From Bugulina stolonifera (taxonomy: Eukaryota > Bryozoa > Gymnolaemata > Cheilostomatida > Bugulidae): a DNA stretch of 64,000 nt. The stretch is taken from contig OW285187.1 in the NCBI GenBank assembly GCA_935421135.1, positions 23,746,429-23,810,428 on the forward strand, given 5' to 3'. The notes beneath the pieces were generated by a model that saw only the letters and a program-made list of their open reading frames with translations, was not told the DNA's origin and searched no databases. Positions within the stretch are counted from its first letter, which is position 1; every line of letters starts with the position of its first letter. The translations under genes and the position numbers were made by a program. This document shows, one piece after another, positions 1 through 12,400 of this stretch.

Positions 1-294
1 CCTTTCAAAATCCTGGTAATATCTGTGATCTATACCGTCATGTTTCTAGTTTATCAATATATAAATAGATACATATCTACATCCTTCATGTATATTTGTA
101 TCAGTGGTGAGAGATGTTGGTGTGTATATAAGACCCGGATGTGTCATATATTGAGAGCTTTTATGTTACTGGATGGTGAATAATAGTTTTAGAGTATTGG
201 ATTATCATATCTACAATATTTTATGTCATCGCATAAGAGAAATACCATGTGCTCTGCAAAGATATCTCATATACTACATGTATGTATTTTGTAG

Positions 295-3200
295 AGAAAT
301 GAGCTGGGTGAAACCAAACTACACCAGGCTGTAATCAAAGGCAAGATTGATGTTGTAAGAGATCTAATAAGCAAGGTTGGTGTACTGAATACCTTAGACA
401 GGTTTTCTCTTTGTTTTGCTATTTAATATCATACAGGATAGCATGTTCTTCATACTAGCGTAATGTACCCCGGCACAGATGTTAACACTGGGGTTCAGTT
501 TTATGGTACAGAGGAACCTTCTGGACTAAACCCCTGTCTGTAGTCTTACGGTCCATTACTATAAGCATAACATATTGTATCTGTCCTACAGTGTATATCA
601 GTAAATGTTGACTGTGAGCTTGCTTTTAGGGCCATCCAGTTAATATCCGAGATCATGCTGGCTGGTCCCCACTGCATGAAGCTGCTATCCACGACTATGT
701 GGAGATAGCAAGAGTTCTTGTCGACCATGGCGCTGATTTCTCAGATCGGGCTGGTGAGTTACACCCATATGATTGGCTATTTTATTTTAATAACTCATAA
801 ACCTAATTTGTTAGTATCAAAATATAAGGAAATGTGACTAGAATAGATGAATAATGTGTGCATGTTTTGTAGTCTAAGTCAACAGACAGCCTCTATCCCA
901 TCACTGTTTGAACAATTTAAATGACAAACTTATGTACTTTGCACCAGATTATTATAGTTAGGTTGTACATATACCGTACACCACTCCTATGAGTTAATAC
1001 TGACACGAGTGACATGGGAATAAGTTATACATGTAATGTACATCTTACACTATTCTGTGATTCAAATGTAGGTAGGAACGGTTCTTGATAACTACATAGT
1101 ATATAATTTGATGTAGATTAGTCTATGTATATGGCTACGGATTCGTTTGCAGGTAAAGACGGAGTCACTCCTATACACGATGCATGTGGTTCTGGCTGCT
1201 CAGACACTATTCAGTATTTAATGGAAGCTGGTGCCAGCGTCATTGCTAAGGACAATAACGTATGTACCATGACTCGTATCATACATGTACACGTATGTAC
1301 CATGACTCATATTATACATGTACATGTATGTACAGTGATTCATATTATACATGTACACGTATGTACAGTGACTCATATTATACATGTACATGTATGTACA
1401 GTGACTCATATTATACATGTACACGTATGTACCATGACTCATATTATACATGTACACGTATGTACCATGACTCATATTATACATGTACACGTATGTACCA
1501 TGACTCATATTATACATGTACACGTATGTACAATGACTCATATTATACGTGTACACGTATGTGCCGTGACTCATATTATACATGCACACGTATGTACCAT
1601 GACTCATATTATACGTGAACACATATGTACCATGACTCATATTATACATGTACACGTATGTACAGTGACTCATATTATACATGTACACGTATGTACAATG
1701 ACTCATATTATACGTGTACACGTATGTGCCGTGACTCATATTATACATGCACACGTACGTACCATGACTCATATTATACGTGAACACATATGTACCATGA
1801 CTCATATTATACATGTACACGTATGTACAGTGACTCATATTATACATGTATGCAGCTTCTTACCAGATGAGTTTGGTTGAAGAGATGTTATTCTAAACTG
1901 TTCTATATTACATCGCTGGGTGACCTTTAAGATATTACCTCGTTAGCTGTTCTGGTCTTATTATAATGTACTTATGTAGTTGGATGTTACTTCATATGTT
2001 AGCCTACTGTGTAGATATACATTGTAACAAGCTGTAGGTTACATTATGTTATTGTTATGTATAGCATTTCCACGACTTGACATTTGTAGAACAAGTATCC
2101 CCTGGACTATCTTATAGAGTACCTTTCAAATGCTTATGAAGATTTAGATGAGGAAACTAGGCAAATATTTGAAGATCTTGAGTCTATGATCAGAACTTCC
2201 ATGAGCAGGAAGGGGATAACTCCAAAGCCCAAACCTTTCAAGGTTCAATATCAGGAGAAACGTAAGCAAGTGGAATCTGTAATAATGTGCTAATATGACG
2301 CTAATATGGCAGTGATTGCAAGTGATTTCATCCTATTAGGTGTTGACAGTGTGGTGACCATGAATCTAGCCAGTGTTTGTATATCCATAATAAACAGAGG
2401 GAATAAAAGCTCGTTTCAATTGCGGCATACTACTTAAAATGCATGTTTGTATAATATTATACAAATGATCTGGTATTTGGGTATTGTGCCAATTTATGGA
2501 AGGATTTCCAATTAGATGTAATATGTAGTAATCAGTATATTATATACATGTACTTTTGACAGTGGATGATATAACTGCAGCAATGCCAGATATCAAACTT
2601 TTAACAAAGTCGAATAAGGAAGGCTGCGAGAGGTAAATTAAAATATACCGTGTATTAGGAGTTATTTTCTCTTTCAATGATGATTTGCCTTCTCTCTATA
2701 TAATATAATATGTGCCAATATTTTTATCATCTTATATGATTGTGTTGTTGAACATATTGTAAATGTAGATTAAAATTATATCTGTTTTATATGCACTAAT
2801 CAGGCATTCATACCATAAACTATCATATATTATGATTTGATGGTTGATCCTACCAGGGGTGCTGACAGTTCTTTTTCTTACACCATTGCAATCAAATCCT
2901 TGTGATCACAGAAATGATTTCAATAAAAAATAAACTGTGTTTTGCAATTAGTAATTGTAGCTGTATCAGATTTTTAGCGTAATTTTTTATCATTGTTAGA
3001 CGTGTAATTACAGTGAAGAATATCAGGCTGTTGCTCGGGCTGACCTTTCTCTCTCCCCTCATGTGTCCGCCACAGAGATGTACAGGTCTGCCGTGGCTAA
3101 TGTTAGGAAGTCAGCCAAGCGTGTAGCACCACCATGTGCTAAGGATACCCTCCCCCAAACTGAAGGTCCTATGCTCATACGTGACAACTGCGATGATAAC

Positions 3201-5809
3201 CTGATGGCCACTGGTGATTGGCTAATAGATGACTATAATGAGGCACCTGCTACTAAGAAGCAGAAGTTTACTGAATTAGCCCCGCCAAATAAAAAGTATG
3301 CATTATTATTTATTGATGTCTCATGTATTTGTACCAATATACATGTATATATATATACTTCCAAATGCATTACGTTGTGAATAGGTGAACATATTAATTT
3401 ATATACGCATATATAAACTACTTCTAGCACTACTGTATTTTATTCAAACATGAAGGTCATATTGTTATACTGTACACTAGCCTACAGAGATGGTGTAAAG
3501 TGGTGGACCTTCCATTCTAATTTACATTTCATGGTCACGTTATGCTACTTTTTATTAACATGTACAAATATTTTGATACAACCTTTTATATTTCTTGAAG
3601 GATCTCAAGTAAAGCTAAAGCTACTCGAAGGAGACAAACCTCTCACCAGTCGTCCCCTCGTGTTATAGAGGAGACTCCAGAGAAAGGACTGGAGAGTTCA
3701 CCTGGTGCTAGTAGTGTAGGGTCTGTAGACACTAAAGCATCGAGGAGGCCACTTCGAAAATCTAGAAGAATCCTTGATACGCCAAAGAAGACACAGGATG
3801 GTCCCTCTCAACCCACTGGGTGTAGAGAGAATACTCCAGATGGTGGGCCAGCCAGGTGTGATCTAGATGAGAGCAGTGCAAAGAAACAAGAACAAGATGC
3901 TGTCACAAGGACAAACCCATCTCGGGGGAGGAAACGGTTTCAAATTCCTTCTCCAATGAAGGTATTTGCTGTACAAGTTTTTTCTATGGTTTTATGCTTG
4001 TTTGAGCATGTGGGCATTGGACCTAGTTATTCGGTCATCATTAACTAACCATTGAATATCGCGGCATGTCAGCGGGTATGTAGGATATCTGTATAGTGTT
4101 GACTAGCGTTACGTAGACTCTTAGACTGATCTTATCTTTTGTGATGTCCATACGGTTCTTGTGGTAAATACATGTACATGTTGATAATGTATTATATTAC
4201 TATAGGATATCTCTAGTCAACAGCAAATTCAGCCGCTCTCCCCTGCATTCCACACTCCGTCTCATTGTAAGAAGATGGATACGATAAGTAATGGTTTAGA
4301 CTTGGGTCTAAATGACAGCTTCACTCAACTATTAGGGGGACCAACAATTTTTGAAACACACAGAAAGGGAGATACACAGGATGGTTGTGATGCAGATACC
4401 GCTACAATGCCATCGTCTCTCAGTCAGATTTCACTGTTTGACTCTGAAACTGTTGACAAGGTCATTGAAGAATTTGATAAAGGTGAAGATCCTGAAGTTG
4501 GCTCAAAGAAAACAAGTTCCGTAACACAGAATTCGGAGCCTGTAACTAAAGGGAATCTGGCAGAAAGCCCGTCTGATATCTTGTCCATTCAGTGGAGCCA
4601 AGATAAAGCACAAAGCACCAAATCAAGCCCTTCTCCCAACCTATCTGAGATATATGCTGCTGCTCCTTCTACTGTCTCAAAACTTGTAAATACTGGAATA
4701 GAAAAGTGCTCCAATCCAAAGGAAACCAGTAATTCTGTTATTGATGAGATATTTGGTGAACAACCTGCTAAAGGTAGAGGGGCGACCAAAGCTAGCGCTG
4801 TCAGTGGTAACAAAGCAAATAGTAAAACCTCAAATGCTGTACCAACTTCAACTCCACTTAGAAAGAATCGTATGTTGCCGGAAACTACACGCATATCACC
4901 CATACCTACATCCATCGGCAAATGTGATACGAGTCACCGAACACAGACCAGACATAATGATTCTAAGGACAGTGGATTTCCCAATGCTCCTCTAAATAAC
5001 ACTTCATTGTCTGCAATAAAACCTTCAATACAGGACACTGCCAATGGTACTCTGAACACTAATAGTAACATCCTTGCTGATATCAACAATTCTTACTATC
5101 AGAATATAAGAATTCTTGTGCAGTGGAAAAACCGAACACTTCTCATACCAGTCTCAAGGTAAATAATGTATAGTTCAAACTTTATTTAGGTACAGTGTAT
5201 TGGTTAATGCTATGCAGCAATGTGAAATATATAATTAACTGTTGCAGTTCTATCCTATAAGGCTAGGTATATATTATATATTTGTGATTTACTGTCATCT
5301 CCAAGTGGCCCTTAGTCTATTACCCTTGTCCACTAGTTGTACTGTCTATATGGGGACAGTATCCTGTTGCATGTTACAGGAAACAGAGGATGTGATGCGC
5401 AAATGTACATGATGCCTACATGTATTTATATATGTACGATTGTTACTAGGTGTGATTCATATACCATTGGTTGGTTGAGTGACGAGTTAGTCCGAAGGTT
5501 AACCAAGAGAAGATCTTCGTCTGGAGGTCCAGCTCTGGACCCTTGCCAAGTGATCTTAACACGAGCATCTGATGGAGCTGAACTCTTCCATGAGGATCTT
5601 ATAACAGATATACTGGTTGATAATGAAAAGGTATCTGCTGCCGTTACCTTGTATTTATGCTGACTTGTCTATTTTGGCAGTTGAAATGTTCCAGGGAATT
5701 CATGTTGGTTAGACTATAATATCCAGTGTAAGATGTTATGCTCATCAATATGGTTAATCAGTTATAATTATTATTTCAGGTTGTTGCACTGACTGAAGAT
5801 GAAATCTAA
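295..5809 (+). CDS. TONSL: TONSL (Tonsoku-like) C-terminal part: ankyrin repeats, linker, ubiquitin-like domain; N-terminus lies outside the window
   Basis: TONSL partners MMS22L in RAD51-dependent repair of stalled forks and reads newly made histone H4 through its ankyrin repeats (known for the family). Visible exons: 295-375, 630-753, 1153-1259, 2090-2261, 2563-2632, 3014-3295, 3601-3961, 4206-5158, 5450-5630, 5780-5809. Phases agree throughout, giving 786 aa before TAA at 5807. Exons 1-4 encode three to four ankyrin repeats (ELGETKLHQAV, GWSPLHEAA, GVTPIHDACGSG), matching the TONSL block in order and spacing. A long Ser/Thr/Lys-rich linker follows, with a GDWLIDD motif like one in vertebrate TONSL. 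Exons 8-10 encode the ubiquitin-like fold (ILVQWKNRTLLIPV ... GAELFHEDLITDIL). Translation stops right after it, so the LRR domain of other TONSLs is absent. The TPR half should lie left of position 1. AATAAA follows the stop. Confidence 0.86.
1260..1848 (+). repeat. 33-bp minisatellite starting exactly at a TONSL 5' splice site
   Basis: About 18 head-to-tail copies of a 33-bp unit begin at the first intron base after exon 1153-1259. Each unit starts with a donor-like gtatgt (gtatgtaccatgactc...), so the real 5' splice site is effectively copied in every unit. Because 33 is divisible by three and the unit has no stop in several frames, long open frames appear on both strands. They encode only the repeat (HIIHVHVCTMT-like) and are not genes. 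Confidence 0.95.
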
Positions 5810-5867
5810 TAGAAGTACCTGAACCTGGTGTTGTCAGAAAAGACATTATTATATTTTTAGCTATTCA

Positions 5868-5873
5868 AATAAA
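5868..5873 (+). terminator. Poly(A) signal of TONSL
   Basis: AATAAA lies about 60 bases after the TONSL stop codon. This supports the reading that the gene really ends after the ubiquitin-like domain and does not continue into an LRR-coding exon. Confidence 0.5.
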
Positions 5874-6459
5874 TGCAGCAAGGTAAAAAGTTAGTGATAT
5901 TTTATAAGCAATATTGTGCAATGTGCAATAGACAAACAGGTAAGATAAAAGCAGTATCTGCAGCCATAACCATTGGTAGCTATGATTAAGATTACGTTGT
6001 TAAAATACTAATTATAATGTGCTACTAACTAGTAAGTGTAATAATATAGTGTAAGAAAAATATGACAACTATTATAATAGCAGCTAAAATATATTATTAT
6101 TATCAAAAAACTATCTATAGCATTTAAAATATTGTGAGCATATTTTGCAAATATTTCTTAGCAGTAACATTTATAATGTATATCTTTTATAAAATATATG
6201 TATAATATAATGAATTGAACATCCTAAAAGGAAAAATATAATATATTAAACCAGTAAAAAGTCATGCATAAGTATTGCAGACACACACACCAATAAATAC
6301 ATATATCGTGAGTAGTGTTGGTAGCTTATCACAGTCTAGTATGTTGACTAGTTGGTAGAGGGTTGCCACTACCTTCTAGGTCATGTATCTGGGTCATAAT
6401 GATGATGAGTTATGGGTGTTGACTAGCTATCATCCAAATAGAAATGAAACAGTTACTGC
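5874..6459. other. Convergent intergenic spacer between TONSL and the PDZ-LIM gene
   Basis: This is 3'-flanking DNA of two converging genes. It is very AT-rich, with poly-A and TATAT runs around 6050-6240. I see no open frame or RNA gene in it. Part of it must be 3' UTR of the minus-strand gene. Confidence 0.5.
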
Positions 6460-9400
6460 TTAAGCTCTTGCATGCTCCTTGCAATATGGCTTTCCATCCT
6501 TAGGATAAAATGGTTTTCCCTCCAACTGACTTCTACAAACCTAAAATAGCACATAAATTATCTTGTAAATGTGTAGGGGAATAAATCCTACGCATAAGAC
6601 AAGTAGTGAAATGTCCCATAGCGCAGATTATCATCCAGGTATAGAAATTGTCTACTCCTACATACCCCACAGACAAAGCACTCAGAATGCCAATTTTCTC
6701 CCAGCGCTTCAATCCATTTGTCACCTGGCTCTACAGGGTAAGTACATCCAGTACACTTAGTCTGGAACAATCTCTGCCAATCTGTTGGAAGAGGGAAATG
6801 AATGCAATGGTAGAAGAAGATATTTCGGCATAAGTTGGTGACCAGTGCAGGACTTCCAACTGAAGAACAACATTATTAGTGTCTTCACTACCTCTTGGCC
6901 AATAAAAATCCAAAGACGATTTAAGTCACAAAGACACTATATATCATCCCTATATTATGGCTTTGGTTAGGCCTACCTTTCATACAATATGGCCGACCTT
7001 CCTCTACATGGAAAGCTCCACTGCTTATAGCCTCACCACACTCTTCACATACGAAACAAGAGGGATGCCATGTTTTCTCCAAAGCATTCACAGTGTCCTA
7101 CAATCATGTTTAAATGTATGTATTGTAACCGTAATTGTACTACACTTGTCATATTATTTTACACTATAAGATGCAGATGGAAAAGCATAGCAGTGTATAT
7201 TACCAATTTACAAAGGTTAGCTTCTTGACAGTGTGTTGATGATACACAGTAGCACTGGACGAATTTTGTGATTTCATTCCTTATATATAGATACTAGTCC
7301 TAGTATCATCATCATTTATTTTCCTCTGGTGATTATACTAGGACTAGTATAGAAAAATAAAGAATAAAATTATAAAATGCACCTAGTATTACATCCAGTA
7401 TATCATTAAATTCTTTACCCACACCAGCGTCTTTAAATGTGTGTCAATGTTCAACATGTACAGTAAGTTAGACAGAACATCATTAACATGTACACATTAA
7501 TTATAGCACTCACAGACTACAATTATAGACATAGTTAATGATAGTTTGTTACTATTTATATCTTAGATATGAGGGTTTAACCCCTCCTGAAAAGGTGAAA
7601 CCGACCACTTACCCCAATTATTGCCTGTCTGCACTTTGCACATTTTGGTGCAAAGAAACTCTCATAATCATTCTCACAGTAGACGCTGCCATTGAGTTCA
7701 ACAAATCCCATGTTGACTAACTCACTGTCACACTTGGAACAAGTGAAGTGATTGGGGCACCATGACTTGTTCAATGCCAACACAAATGGGCCCCTAGAAA
7801 CAGAACATGACAATTTTAGTACAAACTACATGTAGGTATTCTGCTGCGTGTAAAATTACCCTTTCCTGTCAAATATATTACCATTTCCCTATGGAATAAA
7901 TTACCGTTTCCCAGTCAAATATAATACCCTTTCCCCATCGAACAAGCTACCTTTCCCCCAGGAAAAATTACCCTTTCCCCACGGATACATTACAAGTGCT
8001 GACTACCATTGAATGTAGATAGGGCCTATTAAATATTGATTGCAAATAGGTATACACACTCACCTGACGTCCACATTACACTTAGCACATACGGGGATTT
8101 TATCAGGGTTAGCAGCCTGCTGATTGATAGCTGACGTGCCTTTAGTAGCCACACCATCTCCAACTGGTAACTCCTGAGAGGGAACAAATGGCTTCGGCCC
8201 TCCAACAGGTTTAGGGGTGCTAAAAAGTAAGAGAGAAATACTTGAATCATGGTTTGAGAATGTTCTCTTCCTTCCCACAGACATATTTTTGATTCATGCA
8301 GGAATCTATAACAATCAATTATTTTACTTCAACCATACATGTATGATAAAGGTTAAGAAATACGATATAATTAGCTCATAATTGTCCATTGTTAGTACAT
8401 GTAGTGAAAATGTAACAGGATATTACGAGACTATAACTACAACATCAACTTACTTATATATATTGGGTGGTTTATACTGATTGGTAAGGTTACTGGATGG
8501 TGGTTGTGGTGGTGATGGTTGGTATCTAGTGGTTGGAGCCGGTGGAGGCTTATAAGGCCCAGATTGGGGAGCTGGGTAAGAGCCGGGCCCACCAGCGGCT
8601 CCAGCGCCACCATTGTTGCTGTCGGAATGAACAGCAGCCCATGTATGGGATGGCGTATATTTTCTTGGAGCTTCCGCCACTTGGTTTACAGTTGTGCTGC
8701 AAAATGCATCATATGCTCACACTATACACAGCATCACAGGCATGCTCAATGCACAGACATGCACATACAATTGTATCTACGTAATCACAGGTAAACATGC
8801 ATCAAGGCCAGGAGGAGCAGCAAGTACACTGTCTATTATCGACAGGTTCTATCTAAATAAGTAACTACACACTCGTAAAACTATATTTTAATACACATTT
8901 TCAAATTTTTCAGCTAGAATAATACAATATAGGAAAATTCCAGGATAAAATGATTCAGAAACTTGTTTTCAACCTAATACGACTTTCAACATGGGAAATA
9001 GGATATGATTGCAAACTTCTTTAAAATGTTATACTAGTTATACAGTTAGTGTATAGTGTATACTATTGGTAAAATGGAGAGCTGATAGCAGCTGTTAAAA
9101 TGGAAGGTACACGCTGGGTCTACTAGATTATAACAAGAGTATACATAATATAATTATTGTGTGATAGTAGGAGAGAATGTTAGTGCACTACCTCTGCCAA
9201 GGTGCTTTCTGGAAATAACTCCCAGGATCTGAAAGAAAGAGAGAGACAGACAAATAGACTATGTGTCTCATAACAGACATGCATCTATACTAGAGCTAAG
9301 CTTTCTTTACAGGGCAGGGCAACTCCCACCATTACAGAAGAAATTAATTATTTCTAGCAAAAGAAGATGCTAAACAACTATAAGAAGGTTGCCATGTTAT

Positions 9401-12400
9401 GTAGAGTAGCTTACGTCCAACTAGGCATATACTGTGTAGCAGTCTAGTTCAAATTATATACAAGATGAAAGGAAAGTGGAAGGCAATCTAGTCCTAATTT
9501 TGTTAATTATTAATTACATAAAATATGAGAAATTTTATTTACATACCACTGGCACAAGTGGACTAAGTATTTTTGATATTTTACAGAACTAAGTAATAAA
9601 ATTCCCTGATTTATTGAAATTTAATAAATTAAATTAATTATTTAAATTTTAATATATTATTTGGTGGTTTTGTATAATATTGTTCTTATAATAGGAATAC
9701 TGGTTTACAGTCAAAAGTAAATTCCACTGTATACTTGGCAGATATGCTGTCAGCAGCAGGTAACACAAGAGGTTGATTAATATCATTCAGGAATTGTTTA
9801 GTGCAGTCTGTGATAGAAGTAGGTAATAATGTGTGACATGTTAGAAATGTTAGTGAAATGGTAAGGTGATACACATGAGTGTAGGGCATAAAAAGGACTA
9901 GGTGTACACTAGCAATTGTAGAATAGCTACCAGCCAGAGTACAAGTAGCTACTAGCTAGAGTACCAGTAGCTACTAACTGTAGGAGACAAGGCATTGCTA
10001 GCCCACTACAGTTTCCATTTCTCCATTGAACTTACGTCTGGTAAAGCCCAGCAGGATTGTTATATATTTTATTGCTAGGAGGTTCCTCTACAATCAATAC
10101 GCTAAAGTGACTATTTTGGTTAAAAAGTAGTGAAATATGTATCACAGTCAGTGAGAGTTGGGCTAATGAGACGCACTATATGATTGGATTGTGATAATAT
10201 TCTCGTATCTAATTGAATGGCATGACATTATCAATATAGTATCAATATCATCTCTACTCAATGGATGGTACCTACATAAAATATGTAATTCTATACAAAG
10301 CTAGTAAATTAGTATTTTGTTCTAAACAACACAGAGAGTTATTCGTTACAACCAATGAGCTGAATTCATAGACTTCTTAATATAATTACATGTATGTATA
10401 TTTATATACATTTTACAGAGTATATAATGTTGTGCAGTCAGTGTATAAATATTATATAGACCGTTAATCATTGCGTTTGAGATAATATATCATAGTAGTT
10501 GGCTCTCTGCCAAGAATGGCTAAAATGGTCAAATTACGTCAAAAAGGGTGAATTATCTTCATAGAATTTAATGTTTAATTTGTGATTTTTGCATCTACTG
10601 CATGTTATTAATATTGTGACTGTTTTTTTACAATTTTGTCTAAAATTAATGCATAAATATGATCAACTGTGCTTAGGGCATCAAGGCACTGACTAGCCCA
10701 CCACTACCTACATGTATACACTTAACATAGTAATTATATACATAGACATAATACTGGATAATACACTAGATTAAAAGTACTCTAAAGGTTTATCAAGAGG
10801 GAAACAGTTTAGACTTGTAATATCCCTGAATAATGTGACTGACTGCACAATATAACACAGTAGTATTCATACCTCGCCCAGTGTCAATAACATTTTGGAG
10901 TGTCTTGAAAGAGTTTGATTGTATGTTAGGATTAGTGTAAGGGCGGTACTGCGGGGTATCAGTCACCTGTTCCTGGTACCTAGCGCTCTCCGCTGCCGCC
11001 TGCTTCCCATAATCTTGAAAACTTGGAGAATACGATCTACAGAACCGTATGCGTAGCTCATGCATGATCACACAGCACACCACAGTAGTATCATGATGCA
11101 CACCTAGCTAGGTCACAAACACATGTCAACACAAATAGTAAATACGATTTACTCATTATTTTGGACCACCAATGCACAATACACAAGGCATGCACTCTAT
11201 TTACTACTTTTTGGGTTCCAAATCGAGATTCACGCTAAGTTGTGAGTGGAAAAGTGCACACTGCCACAACTAGGGCAGTGGCAACATATGCAATGCATGT
11301 AAGTGGGGAGACAATTACTGTGATAAAGTACCTTTGCGGTTGGGAGTTGTCCACACTTAGACCTTCTGTTTTACGCGTGAGAGCCGACACATCAGCAGTC
11401 GATCTTGTAGGCACAGGACTGGACCCTCTGAAATATAATTTGATGTTGAAAAATACACCAAATGTAAATATGATAACAAACAAGTTCTATGGACTACAAA
11501 TAGCTTACACATAACCCTAGCAGAACACTAAGAATATAATGTACATACAAAGTAACAACTGTTGACAATAAGAATTGGCTAGACTTGTTCTAGTCTACAT
11601 AACATGTACTTAATGGGTTAATTTACTAAATAATATCACAAAACAGCAAATGCTAAGAATTTATTACGATCATTAAGTGCACATTAAGAGTTGGGGTATG
11701 GTGTAATTATGTAATTGCAGACTGTAATAAATAGAGAAATTAAAGATATAATATGAAAGAAATGCCAACGGATACATAAGCAAAATACCAATCATCACAT
11801 CAGTAAAGATCTTATAGTACTATACTACAAAATACACTAGGCTATATATACATGTATAATATAATATACAATCTGTTTGTACTAATTGTAGGATGTATGA
11901 AGACCATAAAGATGTTTACAACTTCACTACAAACATGAGAGATTCATTGCATTGATACATTGCTTCTGGCAGGCAAAGTTTTATTAACAATAAACTATTG
12001 CCAATGTGAGAAATTGTTCATGTATCTTGTTGTATACTAAAATAGTCTGCAACAGGAAATATTAGCGATATAACAAATATTACAAAATTGTGCTATAAAA
12101 AATTATTAGACATGGGAAAACTCAGTCACACAGAACTACGGGTCATAAAACTTCACAAAATTTGCTAATTTCAATATTTTCAACGTTATTCCAGAAACAG
12201 TAATACAAAATAACTACATGTAAATTGTGAACGCTGAAATACTCAGTTATATGGAGGCTGTTACTTGCCCATTAAGAAACATACGAATTATTCTCAAACC
12301 AAAAGCCTATGTAATGATTACAATGCAATATTCACAAAACAAATATTTCCATAAAAACGAGGACAACACAGTACAATTCTGCAAGTAGGCTATACTACAT

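Noticed and set aside
1260..1848. Regularly spaced repeats resembling a CRISPR array
   Set aside because: The copies are contiguous with no unique spacers, lie in an animal intron and have no cas genes nearby. The same holds for the 41-bp and 93-bp arrays.
1125..1880. 251-, 209- and 118-codon open frames in the TONSL intron
   Set aside because: Only the first part, from 1153, is a real ankyrin exon. The rest is read-through of the 33-bp minisatellite, open on both strands.
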